NCBI GenBank assembly: GCA_947590905.1
Contig: CANQCU010000012.1
Coordinates: 1-45,057 of the forward strand
Length of the DNA: 45,057 nucleotides
Direction of reading: 5' to 3'
Origin: an uncultured Clostridia bacterium
Lineage (GTDB): Bacteria; Bacillota; Clostridia; TANB77; CAG-508
The translations under genes were made by a program, and so were the position numbers. Position 1 is the first letter of the stretch. Each line of letters starts with the position of its first letter. Positions 9,312-17,654 of this stretch are shown in pieces. The notes beneath the pieces were generated by a model. It was not told the DNA's origin, made no database searches, and saw only the letters and a program-made list of their open reading frames with translations.

Positions 9312-10857
9312 TTATTTTGCATATTCTATTGCTCTTGATTCTCTTATAACATTTACTTTTATTTGTCCTGGATAATCCATTTCATCTTCTACTCTTTTTG
9401 CAATATCTCTAGCCATTATTGTCATATCTGCTTCTGATACTTTTTCTGGTTTTACAATTATTCTGACTTCACGACCAGCTTGTATTGCATAAGATTTATC
9501 AACTCCGTCAAATGAATCTGCAATTTCTTCTAGTTTTTCTAGTCTCTTTATGTATGCTTCTAATGTCTCACGTCTTGCTCCTGGGCGAGATGCTGAGATT
9601 GCATCTGCTGCTTGTACTAAGACTGCTTCTAATGTTTGTGGTTCTACATCTTCATGATGGGCTTCTACTGCATTTATTACTAATGGATTTTCTTTGAATT
9701 TTTTAAGTATCTCTACTCCTATTTCAACATGTGTTCCTTCCATATCATGGTCTAGTGCTTTTCCTATGTCATGTAAAAGGCCTGCTCTTGCAGCTCTTTT
9801 GCTATCTAATCCTAATTCTTCTGCCATGATTCTTGCAAGATTTGATACTTCTATTGAGTGATTAAGAACATTTTGTCCATAACTTGTTCTATATTTAAGT
9901 TTTCCTATTAACTTAATAAGTTCTGGATTTAATCCAATAACTCCTGTTTCAAGTGTTGCTCTTTCTCCTTCTGATTTTATAGTTTCTGCAACTTCTTCTT
10001 TTGCCTTCTCAACCATCTCTTCTATCTTAGCTGGGTGTATTCTACCGGTCTTCTATTAATTTTTCTAGTGCAATTTTTGCTACTTCTCTTCTTAATGGAT
10101 CAAAACCTGATAATACAACAGCTTCTGGTGTATCATCTATTATTAAATCTATACCAGTAAGAGTTTCTAATGCTTTAATATTTCTTCCCTCTCTACCAAT
10201 GATTCTTCCTTTCATTTCATCACTAGGAAGTGCTACTATTGATACTGTTGTTTCTGATGTATGGTCTGCTGCACATTTTTGTATTGTATATGTTATTACT
10301 TCCTTTGCGTTTTTTGTTGCTTCTTCTTTGACTCTTTCATTCATTTCTTTAATTAAGTTTGCTTTCTCATTTGCCATTTGTTTATCAAGTTCTGATAATA
10401 TTTTAGCTTTAGCTTCCTCTTCTGTTAACCCTGATATTCTTTGAAGTTCTTCCATTTGTTTATCAATTGTAGTTTGTAGTTCTCTCTTTTTATTTTCTAC
10501 CTCTTGCATTTTTCTTTCTATGTCTTTTTCTTTTTGTTCAAAACTTTCTGATCTTTTATCAAGGTTTTCTTCTTTTTGTATAAGCCTTCTTTCTTGGGCT
10601 TGTACTTCGCCTCTTCTCTCCCTAATCTCTTTTTCAAGTTCACTTCTTTCTTGCATAATTTCTTCTTTTGCTTTAAAAATTTCTTCTTTCTTAACATTCT
10701 CGGCTTCTTTTTTTGCAAGGTCTAATAATCTTGCTGCTTCACTTTCTGCTCCTTCAATTTTTGACTCTGCAATTTTTTTTCTAATAAATATACCTATTGG
10801 AATAAATATTATTCCTGAGATTAGGACAGTAGCGATTATGGTTACAATGTTATCCAT
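9312..10857 (-). CDS. rny: Ribonuclease Y, one CGG +1 shift site
   Basis: RNase Y is the membrane-anchored endoribonuclease that starts mRNA decay in many Gram-positives. The order is an N-terminal transmembrane helix (residues 5-25), a long charged coiled coil (about 30-190), a KH domain ([17 protein letters not shown]) and an HD domain ([19 protein letters not shown]). Conventional reading stops at CGG TAG: the CGG is at 10045-10047 and TAG follows at once. Reading CGGT as one glycine (residue 271) restores [13 protein letters not shown] and gives 514 residues, the usual length. Failure to shift would yield an anchor-coiled-coil-KH protein lacking the HD nuclease. A good promoter lies at 10943-10971. 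Confidence 0.95.
10045..10047 (-). other. CGG +1 recoding site, rny (Gly271)
   Basis: GAC CGG TAG in frame: the conventional stop follows the CGG directly. Skipping C gives [10 protein letters not shown], conserved in RNase Y, and opens the HD domain. Confidence 0.93.
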
Positions 10858-10942
10858 AAAATCTCCTCTTTCCTATTTAATTTTCAATGTACAGATAATA
10901 TATAACTAATTTATTTTAGAATATATTTTAACTTACTATAAT

Positions 10943-10971
10943 ATTTTATACGTATTATTGTAAACTGTCAA
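10943..10971 (-). promoter_or_regulatory. Promoter of rny
   Basis: On the minus strand TTGACA (10966-10971) and TAAAAT (10943-10948) are separated by 17 bases, about 85 bases upstream of the rny ATG. This matches a vegetative sigma-A promoter with a long 5' leader. Confidence 0.7.
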
Positions 10972-10996
10972 GTGGTTTTGGCTATTTTGTTTCATG

Positions 10997-11185
10997 TTAG
11001 TTATTTACTTGTTCTTCACTTGTAACCACATCTGTATTTTCATTTTTTATTTGGTTATCTGCTTCATTTCCATTGTTTAATAATCCTACTGTTGAGCCAA
11101 TTAATAAAAATAGCACTATTACTGCAACCATCATTAATAATAATCCTATAGCAGATACTCCGTTTTCATTTCTAATTTTTTTCAT
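10997..11185 (-). CDS. Small single-span membrane protein, unknown
   Basis: A 62-residue protein: a short basic N-terminus ending ENGVSAIG, one hydrophobic helix (about residues 12-36) and an acidic, asparagine-rich tail. The basic stretch with GVSAIGLLLM looks like the start of a TadE- or pilin-like class III signal, but the protein is too short for a pilin and has no other motif. The AGGAGG ribosome-binding site before the ATG is good, and the codon use matches its neighbours, so I take it as real. It is a single gene between rny and the divergent purH promoter. Function unknown. Confidence 0.65.
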   Translation of the reverse strand: MKKIRNENGVSAIGLLLMMVAVIVLFLLIGSTVGLLNNGNEADNQIKNENTDVVTSEEQVNN

Positions 11186-11387
11186 ATCTTATTCCTCCCT
11201 AATTTTATATATAGTTTTGTTAATTCTTCAATAGTTATATTGTTATTATACACTATTTTTTGTACTTTGGGAAGAGGAAAATCATCAGTAATCCATTTTG
11301 AAATATTACTATTTTAAGCTCAAATTACTTTCAGTTATAATTTAATCTACTTTTGTCATATTAACTTTCTTTCTGTCGTATTTTATC

Positions 11388-11416
11388 TTGTATTATTTGA
11401 TAATTTGTAGTATAAT
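11388..11416 (+). promoter_or_regulatory. Promoter of purH
   Basis: TTGTAT (11388-11393), a 17-base spacer and a perfect TATAAT (11411-11416) lie about 50 bases upstream of the purH ATG on the plus strand. I see no purine riboswitch in the 280-base gap. Confidence 0.65.
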
Positions 11417-11466
11417 ACTTTTTGTCATATTAAGATATGGCAATTTTATTTTTTGTGGAGGTTATC

Positions 11467-13014
11467 ATGAAAGCTTTAATTAGTGTATCTGATAAAACAG
11501 GTATTGTTGAATTTGCAAAAGAACTTGAAGCTTTAGGAATTGAAATTATTTCAACTGGTGGTACATACAAAAGACTTAAAGAATCAGGAGTTAACGCAAT
11601 TGAGATTTCTGATCTTACAGGTTTTCCTGAATGTCTAGACGGAAGAGTTAAGACACTTCATCCAAAGGTTCATGCTGGAATCCTTGCTATGAGATCAAAG
11701 GAAGAACATATGAAACAATTAAAAGATTTAGGAATTGACACTATTGATTTTGTTGTTGTAAACCTTTATCCTTTCAAACAAACTATGCTTAAAGAAGGTG
11801 TAACAAGAGCAGAATGTGTTGAGAACATTGATATTGGTGGTCCTACAATGCTTAGAAGTGCTGCTAAAAACTATCAAGATGTTACTGTTATAACAGATCC
11901 TAATGATTATGAAATTGTTTTAAATGAGTTAAAAACTAATGGTTCTGTTTCATTAGATACTAAATTCTATTTAATGAATAAAGTATTTGAACACACAGCA
12001 AACTATGATGCAATGATTTGCAATTATTTAAAGAATGAAAGACATGATGAAAGTTTTCCAAATGCTCTAACTCTTACTTATGAAAAAGTTCAAGATATGA
12101 GGTATGGTGAAAACCCACATCAAAAAGCAGCTTTATATAAAGAAATCGGCAAATGTGAAGGTTCTCTTACTATAGCTACTCAATTAAATGGAAAAGAGCT
12201 TTCTTTCAATAATATAAATGACACAAATGGTGCACTTGAATTATTAAAAGAATTTGATGAACCAACTGTTGTTGCTTGTAAACATGGAAACCCTTGTGGT
12301 GTTGGTTCTGGAAAAGATATTTATGAAGCTTGGACTAAAGCTTTTGCAGCAGATAAAACTTCTATCTTTGGTGGTATTGTTACTGTAAATAGAGAAGTTA
12401 CTTTGAAAATGGCAGAAGAAATGAAAGAAATTTTCTTAGAGGTTATAGTTGCTCCTTCTTATGAAGAAGAAGCACTTGAAGTTCTAAAACAAAAGAAGAA
12501 TTTAAGACTTCTTGAGCTTCCTAGTATAAAAGTAAAACAACCTGAAGGTTCTTATGATATTAAGAAGATAAATGGTGGAATTATTGTTCAAACAATAGAT
12601 TCAAAACTTTTAGATGATTATAAAGTAGTAACTGATAGAAAACCTACTGACAAAGAACTTGAAGATATGTTATTTGGTTTAAAAGTTGTAAAATTTGCTA
12701 AATCTAATGGTATTGTTCTTGCGAAAGATAAACAAACTATTGGAATTGGTCCTGGACAAGTTAATAGAATTTGGGCTGTAAAACAATGTGTTGAACATTC
12801 TAAAGAACTTATTGGCGAAGGTGTGACAAATGGTGCAATCTTAGCATCTGATGCTTTCTTCCCATTTGATGATTGTGTAGAAGCAGCTCATGAGGCAGGT
12901 ATAACTGCTATTGTTCAACCAGGTGGTTCTCTTCGTGATCAAGATTCTATTGATAAATGTAATAAGTATGGAATTGCAATGATATTTACAGGAATGAGAC
13001 ATTTCAAACATTAA
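11467..13014 (+). CDS. purH: Bifunctional AICAR transformylase / IMP cyclohydrolase PurH
   Basis: PurH carries out the last two steps of IMP synthesis: formylation of AICAR and ring closure. The IMP cyclohydrolase domain begins [18 protein letters not shown] and includes [10 protein letters not shown] and [15 protein letters not shown]. The transformylase domain shows [38 protein letters not shown] and the C-terminal RHFKH. The frame extends upstream to 11437, but GTGGAGG lies just before the ATG at 11467, giving [12 protein letters not shown] and 515 residues, the family norm. There is no in-frame CGG. It is one of only two plus-strand genes in the window. Confidence 0.97.
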   Translation: MKALISVSDKTGIVEFAKELEALGIEIISTGGTYKRLKESGVNAIEISDLTGFPECLDGRVKTLHPKVHAGILAMRSKEEHMKQLKDLGIDTIDFVVVNLYPFKQTMLKEGVTRAECVENIDIGGPTMLRSAAKNYQDVTVITDPNDYEIVLNELKTNGSVSLDTKFYLMNKVFEHTANYDAMICNYLKNERHDESFPNALTLTYEKVQDMRYGENPHQKAALYKEIGKCEGSLTIATQLNGKELSFNNINDTNGALELLKEFDEPTVVACKHGNPCGVGSGKDIYEAWTKAFAADKTSIFGGIVTVNREVTLKMAEEMKEIFLEVIVAPSYEEEALEVLKQKKNLRLLELPSIKVKQPEGSYDIKKINGGIIVQTIDSKLLDDYKVVTDRKPTDKELEDMLFGLKVVKFAKSNGIVLAKDKQTIGIGPGQVNRIWAVKQCVEHSKELIGEGVTNGAILASDAFFPFDDCVEAAHEAGITAIVQPGGSLRDQDSIDKCNKYGIAMIFTGMRHFKH

Positions 13015-13030
13015 AATTTAGATTAAATAA

Positions 13031-13156
13031 TAAAATAAAAAAGTTGTCCTTTATTAACCTTGCTGCCTATAAACTACAAATTAAATTAATTTATAAGTAG
13101 TTTGCTCCATTTCGCACTTCGCTTGCGCGGTTAATAAAAACAACTTTTTTATTTTA
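13031..13156 (+). repeat. Nested palindromic element, copy 2
   Basis: Outer arms at 13031-13059 and 13129-13156 are reverse complements except for one small bulge. Between them is a shortened version of the shared core: CTTGCTGCC, then AAACTAC/GTAGTTT enclosing an AT-rich loop, then TTGCTCCATTTCGCACTTCG and CTTGCGCGG. It starts 16 bases after the purH stop and ends about 50 bases before dapB, so it probably forms the purH terminator. Confidence 0.75.
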
Positions 13157-13206
13157 CATTATTATTCTTTTATGATATAATTTAGAAAATTTCGGAGGTA
13201 AAAAAT

Positions 13207-13950
13207 ATGTATAATGTTATTGTAAGTGGTGCATGTGGTAGAATGGGAAAAGAAGTTATTTCTAAGCTTTCAGAAAATGCTAATTTAAAAGTTGTTTGTG
13301 GTGTTGATAAACAAGGTACAAATCCTGATTTTCCTATTTACCCAAATGCTTCAAGTATCAAAGATGATGCTGATATTATTATAGACTTTTCACAAGTTCA
13401 TTTAAGTTTAGATATGCTTGAATATGCTAAAGAAAAAAATATCCCAATAGTTATAGCTACTACTGGTTTTAATATGGAGCAAGAAAAAATTATTGAAAAA
13501 TATAGCAAAACTATCCCTGTATTTAAGTCTGCAAATATGTCTTTTGATATAAATCTTATGTGTAAGATTTTATCTAAGCTTGCCCCTCTTCTTTCTAATT
13601 CTGATATAGAAATAACTGAAACACATCATAGAAACAAAATAGATGCTCCAAGCGGAACTGCTCTTTTACTTGCTAATAGCATCAATAATGCATTAGGTGG
13701 TAAGATGAAATATGTTTATAACAGACACGATTTATCTCAGAAAAGAGAAAATGATGAAATTGGTTTTTCTTCTATTAGAGGTGGAAATATTGTAGGCGAA
13801 CATACTGTACAGTTTTTTGGCCCTTATGAAACTTTTGAGATTAAGCATACTTCTTATTCAAGGTCTGTTTTTGCAGAAGGTGCAATTAAAGCTGCAGAAT
13901 TTATGATTGGAAAACCTGCTGGCCTTTATTCTATGAATGATTTGGTGTAG
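13207..13950 (+). CDS. dapB: 4-hydroxy-tetrahydrodipicolinate reductase
   Basis: DapB reduces the dihydrodipicolinate precursor in the lysine/diaminopimelate pathway that feeds peptidoglycan and spore dipicolinate. Seen are the Rossmann motif SGACGRMGKEV at the N-terminus, IIDFSQ, IATTGFN, the catalytic ETHHRNKIDAPSGTAL (substrate and general-acid histidines plus lysine) and a C-terminal FMIGKPAGLYSMNDL. The length, 247 residues, is normal. A CGGAGG ribosome-binding site precedes the ATG. AGC GGA contains CGG out of frame and is read normally. It follows purH on the same strand but is separated from it by palindromic element 2, so probably has its own promoter. Confidence 0.96.
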   Translation: MYNVIVSGACGRMGKEVISKLSENANLKVVCGVDKQGTNPDFPIYPNASSIKDDADIIIDFSQVHLSLDMLEYAKEKNIPIVIATTGFNMEQEKIIEKYSKTIPVFKSANMSFDINLMCKILSKLAPLLSNSDIEITETHHRNKIDAPSGTALLLANSINNALGGKMKYVYNRHDLSQKRENDEIGFSSIRGGNIVGEHTVQFFGPYETFEIKHTSYSRSVFAEGAIKAAEFMIGKPAGLYSMNDLV

Positions 13951-14003
13951 AAATAAATATAACTTTATCATTACTGGAATATACAATAGATTATTTATAT
14001 TAT

Positions 14004-14039
14004 TTGGGAGTTTTTTACAAAACGCTAAAAAACTCCCAA
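14004..14039 (+). terminator. Hairpin after dapB
   Basis: A 13-bp perfect stem (TTGGGAGTTTTTT at 14004-14016 with its complement at 14027-14039) with a ten-base loop lies 53 bases beyond the dapB stop. The stem itself contains a six-base T-run but no T-run follows it, so it is a plausible rather than canonical terminator. It also lies close to the 3' end of the converging antitoxin gene. Confidence 0.6.
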
Positions 14040-14083
14040 TAATTATATATCATTATTTTGAAATAGGTAATAATCAAATTCTA

Positions 14084-15103
14084 TTATGCAATTTCAATAA
14101 CTCTTTTAAATTGATCATTACTATACTTTTTTATATCTAATATATTTAACATATCATATTTCTCTTTTACTTTTTCAAAATATTCTTTTATATCTTTTTT
14201 TTCTATTATATTATTTGAATTTTCTGTTGGTAGCAGACCTTTTCTTGCGTTCATCCATGGTGTTTCATAGTGTGACATTTTTTCTAAAGCTTTTCCGTTA
14301 TAATATCCGAAATACTTAACAACTACATCAAGTATGTCTCTTTTTTCATCTACTATAATGTCTTCTATGTCGTAATCTATATCTATTAATATATTAGCTG
14401 ACTTAAATTCTTTATACTTATCATATATATCAACATACACTGGTCCATGAACCCATGCCTCGCAATCTTCGTCAAATAAAAATTTATCAAAAAATGCTTT
14501 ATAGAATCCCTGTGCATAATACAAAATTTTTTGCAATGCTAATGGTGTAACTTCTTTCCCTTTAAAAATAATATATTCAGCAATTATCTCTATCTCTTTC
14601 TCAATTTCCAAGCTATATGTTTTCTCTTTCATTTCACTAATAACTTTCTTCACTTTATTATATGCCGTCTCAGTAATAAGATTTTTATTTTCTTCAATTA
14701 ACTGATTCATATATTTTTCATCTTTTAAAATTTTATATAATTGATCTGAATAAACCTTTGATGGAACATCTCCGTTTAGATATCTAATTAGCGTAACTTC
14801 TCCCCATCCTAATAACTTAGAAAGCGGTTTTTTACCTATTTTATATTTGCTTAATATTTGATTTATTTCTTCTGTTGTAATTATTTTTTCTTCATTTCTA
14901 TATGCCTTGTCAATTCTAATTAAATTTTCATCATTTAGCTCATTTGAACTAATTTCTTCTCCGCAGTTTTTACAATATCCAATTAATCTTTTATAATTAT
15001 AATTTTTTCCTTTTATTTCTACTTTATCATTAATTTCTTTTATTTCATATTCTACTAATTTATTACATTTTTCACAAAAACCTTTATCCATAAATAAACT
15101 CAC
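14084..15103 (-). CDS. Antitoxin: MqsA-like zinc ribbon and HTH fused to a Panacea (DUF4065) domain
   Basis: A 339-residue protein. Residues 5-50 hold a four-cysteine zinc ribbon (FCEKCNK and GYCKNCGEE), as in MqsA/YgiT antitoxins. Residues about 70-130 hold a helix-turn-helix (GKKPLSKLLGWGEVTLIRYL). Residues about 170-300 hold a Panacea/SocA-type domain (KEVTPLALQKILYYAQGF, EAWVHGPVYVDIYDKYKEF). Panacea proteins neutralise diverse small toxins encoded next to them. A damaged small gene lies just upstream in the same transcription unit (15110-15347), with a strong promoter at 15418-15447. The protein probably binds its own promoter. No in-frame CGG. Likely acquired accessory DNA, although base composition does not stand out. 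Confidence 0.8.
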   Translation of the reverse strand: MSLFMDKGFCEKCNKLVEYEIKEINDKVEIKGKNYNYKRLIGYCKNCGEEISSNELNDENLIRIDKAYRNEEKIITTEEINQILSKYKIGKKPLSKLLGWGEVTLIRYLNGDVPSKVYSDQLYKILKDEKYMNQLIEENKNLITETAYNKVKKVISEMKEKTYSLEIEKEIEIIAEYIIFKGKEVTPLALQKILYYAQGFYKAFFDKFLFDEDCEAWVHGPVYVDIYDKYKEFKSANILIDIDYDIEDIIVDEKRDILDVVVKYFGYYNGKALEKMSHYETPWMNARKGLLPTENSNNIIEKKDIKEYFEKVKEKYDMLNILDIKKYSNDQFKRVIEIA

Positions 15104-15109
15104 CGCCTC

Positions 15110-15347
15110 TTACAAAAATAATTTTTTTATTTTCTTTTCAGGCTCATGAAATGAAATTATTACAACAAAATTATTATCTTTTTGCACAATTTTAACATAT
15201 ACCTCCTTTTTCTCAATTGTGCCCCAATTGTTTAATTCATATTCTCTACAAAAAACATATAACTTTTCTTCAGGATTATTATAGTCATCTGCTGAATAAC
15301 AAAAGTCGTTTGTTTCTCCTTCCTGTTACATATTTCTTTTTTCCTAT
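15110..15347 (-). pseudogene. Probable small toxin gene partner of the Panacea antitoxin, frame broken
   Basis: After a strong promoter and an AAGGAGG site (15353-15359) an open frame starts without ATG, GTG or TTG: the codon at normal spacing is ATA (15347), then GKKKYVTG. It changes frame near GGA AGG AGA at about 15320. The second frame reads NDFCYSADDYNNPEEKLYVF and ends EVYVKIVQKDNNFVVIISFH, up to a TAA at 15110. That C-terminal strand pattern resembles the end of MqsR-type toxins, but the match is weak. Length minus one base is a multiple of three. Unlike every other break in this window there is no CGG; the in-frame codon at the break is AGG. It may be an inactivated toxin, a sequence error, or recoded. 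Confidence 0.45.
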
Positions 15348-15417
15348 ATTTTCCTCCTTGTTATATTTTTTATTAATATTTTAAATATTATTATAAATAT
15401 TGGTATTAATTGATACT

Positions 15418-15447
15418 ATTTTAACATTTTATGATACTGTTTGTCAA
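15418..15447 (-). promoter_or_regulatory. Promoter of the toxin-antitoxin pair
   Basis: On the minus strand TTGACA (15442-15447) and TAAAAT (15418-15423) are 18 bases apart. It starts just past the GltD-like gene stop and drives the small toxin-like frame and the Panacea antitoxin. Confidence 0.65.
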
Positions 15448-15475
15448 GTGTTGCTTGTTATTTTATTAAAATCAC

Positions 15476-16745
15476 TTATGAATTTTTGAATAAATTTTTA
15501 TTTAAATATCTTTCTATTTCCTCTGCTCCTTTTCTTCCTGACCTCGCAGCCCACGCAACTGTTGACTTTTCTCCGCATAATATCTCCTGCGACAAATACT
15601 TTTTCCTGCGAGGTCATTTGATTTTCATCTGATTTTATATAGCCCCATTCATTTTTTTCTAAATTTAATTTTTCTAAGACTTCACTTTGTGGTTTTGAAC
15701 CAACTGCCATAACTACATAGTCCATATCTAATAAATAATTACTATTTTCTATGTTTACGGGTTTTTCTCTATCTCCTTCTACTTTGATAAGCTCCGTCTT
15801 TATACATTCTATTTTTTCTACTTTTTCTTTTCCTAGTATTTTTACTATATTGTTTTGAAAAAGAAATTCTACTCCTTCTTCTATTGCTGATTCTATTTCT
15901 TCATCTTCTGCAGGCATTTGTTTTCTTGCTCTTCTATATATAACTGTTACTTTTTTTGCCTTTTTTCTATTTATTGTTCTCGCAGTATCCATTGCAGTAT
16001 TTCCTCCACCAATTACTGCTACTTTTTTTCCCTCAAAATCAGGATAATTTCCATTTTCTAAAAGTTCGTTTCCTCCATATACTCCTTCTAAATCTTCCCC
16101 TTCTATTCCCATTTTTGATGAGACATTTGCTCCAAAGCAAAGTAAAATTGCGTCAAAATTTTTTTCTAATTCTTCTAAGCTAAGATTTTTTCCTAACTCT
16201 TTTCCTAAATTTACTTTTATTCCTAGGTCTAGTATTTTTTCAACTATTTCTTTAACAATATTTTTTGGAAGTCTAAAATCTGGTATTCCATGAACTAAAA
16301 GCCCACCTAATAACTGATATTTTTCAAATATAGTAACATCAAAGCCATCTTTTGCTAGAAACGCTGCCGCCGTTAGTCCTGCTGGGCCTCCTCCAACTAT
16401 TGCAACTTTTTTATCTTTTTTCTCTCCTATTTTTTCTATTTTCCAATTTTCTTTTATTGCCATATCTCCAATAAATGCCTCAAGTTCTCCTATACTTACC
16501 GCTTCTCCTTTTATTCCTCTAATACATGACCCTTGGCATTGTTTAAAGTGCGGGCAGATTCTTCCGCAGACTGATTCTAATACTGTTGTATTTGATAAGA
16601 TTTCATATGCTTTTTTGTATTGTTTTTCTTTAATGCATGCTATAAAGTCTGTTATATCATTTCCTAATGGACAGCCTTTTTGGCAAGATTTTGTTTTACA
16701 ACTTAGGCAATATTCTGCTTTTTTTTGTATTTCTTCTATTTCCAT
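15476..16745 (-). CDS. GltD-like FAD/NAD(P)H oxidoreductase, one CGG +1 shift site
   Basis: A 422-residue protein of the glutamate synthase small-subunit / NADPH-dependent oxidoreductase family. The N-terminal Fer4_20 domain has cysteines for two Fe-S clusters (CLSCKTKSCQKGCPLGN, VCGRICPHFKQCQGSC). Then come an FAD-binding motif (VGGGPAGLTAAAFLAKDGF), LGGLLVHGIPDFRLPK, and an NADPH motif (IGGGNTAMDTARTINRK). The last FAD contact, VAGDIMGEKSTVAWAARSGR, is split conventionally at CGG 15573-15575; reading CGGA as glycine (residue 391) restores it and runs to TAA at 15476. There is no glutamate synthase large subunit nearby, so the electron acceptor is unknown; an NfnB- or GltD-like role is possible. 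Confidence 0.85.
15573..15575 (-). other. CGG +1 recoding site, GltD-like gene (Gly391)
   Basis: ATG CGG A in frame. Skipping C gives VAGDIMGEKSTVAWAARSGR, the conserved C-terminal FAD contact. Confidence 0.88.
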
Positions 16746-16776
16746 TACTATATATTTCTCCTTATATTATTATATA

Positions 16777-16925
16777 TTTTAGATATATATTTATTTTTAT
16801 AAATAACCTTGCTGTCGCAAGCTACAAATTAAATTATTTATAGGTAGCTTGCTCCATATCGCACTTCGCTTCGCTACGTTTAATCGCTTACGCGGTTATT
16901 TATAAAAATAAATATATATCTAAAA
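16777..16925 (+). repeat. Nested palindromic element, copy 3
   Basis: Outer arms at 16777-16808 and 16894-16925 are 32-bp perfect reverse complements. The core reads TTGCTGTCGCAAGCTAC, an AT-rich loop, GTAGCTTGCTCC, then TCGCACTTCGCTTCGCTACG, TTTAATCGCTTACGC. GCAAGCTAC/GTAGCTTGC forms the inner stem; compared with copies 1 and 4 the stem has compensatory changes (AACTTAC to AGCTAC on one side, matched on the other). It fills the gap between the uracil-DNA glycosylase and the GltD-like gene. Confidence 0.8.
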
Positions 16926-16992
16926 AGACAATTTTATTTATAAAACATCTATATATGTAAAATCAAAATTTTATCAATAATAGTTTTTAAAC

Positions 16993-17559
16993 TCAGTTAT
17001 TTTTCTCTATTTCATCTAACATCTTTTTAGCAAGTTTTAAATCTTTCCAAAAATCTATCTTCTTAGTTTCATCTCTCAATAATGCTGCTGGATGCCATGT
17101 TGGCAAATATTGTATTCCGTTTTTTTCTATCCAATTTCCTCTTGCCTTTGTTATACCATACTCTTCCCCTAATATATTTTTTAATGCTACACTTCCAAGT
17201 AGCACTATTATTTTTGGTTTTACTAGTAATACTTGGTTTCTTAAGTAATCCATGCAAGCTGTTGCCTCATCTGCTTCTGGGTTTCTATTTTGTGGAGGTC
17301 TACATTTTACAATATTGGCTATGTATACTTCTTCCCTTTTTATTCCAAGTCCTATAAATGCCTTGTCCATTAATTTTCCTGCTTTTCCAACGAAAGGTTC
17401 TCCTTGCTCGTCTTCGTCTGCTCCTGGTCCTTCCCCTATAAACATCAAATCTGCATTTTTATTTCCTACTCCGAATACTATATTTTTTCTTGTATCTCCT
17501 AATTTACACTTTTTGCAATTTTCTATGGATTTTTCTAGTTCTTCCCATGTATCATACAT
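16993..17559 (-). CDS. Uracil-DNA glycosylase, family 4 (Fe-S)
   Basis: Removes uracil from DNA as the first step of base-excision repair. The 188-residue protein has the motif [20 protein letters not shown], the partner motif WHPAALLRD, and four cysteines (CKKCKLG near the N-terminus, [10 protein letters not shown], then TACMDYL) that would bind the [4Fe-4S] cluster of family 4. Length and order are normal for the family. It is followed downstream by palindromic element 3 and preceded by the LD-carboxypeptidase gene. No in-frame CGG. Confidence 0.93.
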   Translation of the reverse strand: MYDTWEELEKSIENCKKCKLGDTRKNIVFGVGNKNADLMFIGEGPGADEDEQGEPFVGKAGKLMDKAFIGLGIKREEVYIANIVKCRPPQNRNPEADEATACMDYLRNQVLLVKPKIIVLLGSVALKNILGEEYGITKARGNWIEKNGIQYLPTWHPAALLRDETKKIDFWKDLKLAKKMLDEIEKNN

Positions 17560-17654
17560 TTTATTTTTTCCTTTCTATACTAGGTGTCAGAAGAGCACAG
17601 TTTTTCTTGTTATTCTTTTAATTTTTAGACAAATCTTTAGTTACAACTCTAAAA

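Noticed and set aside
11437-11466. Upstream ATG extension of purH
   Set aside because: The ten extra residues have no family counterpart and the GTGGAGG ribosome-binding site lies inside them, before the ATG at 11467.
11186-11466. Purine riboswitch upstream of purH
   Set aside because: I could not find the paired loops or conserved core; the gap is AT-rich with only a plain promoter.
15110-15347. AGG as a second general shift codon
   Set aside because: In-frame AGG is read as arginine in conserved places such as RlmB ISRL and the GltD-like AARSG, so one ambiguous break is not enough.
16777-16925. Palindromic elements as tRNA genes, integron attC sites or CRISPR repeats
   Set aside because: No acceptor or anticodon arm is formed; attC sites have conserved ends and variable interior, the opposite of what is seen; the copies are single and kilobases apart rather than an array with spacers.
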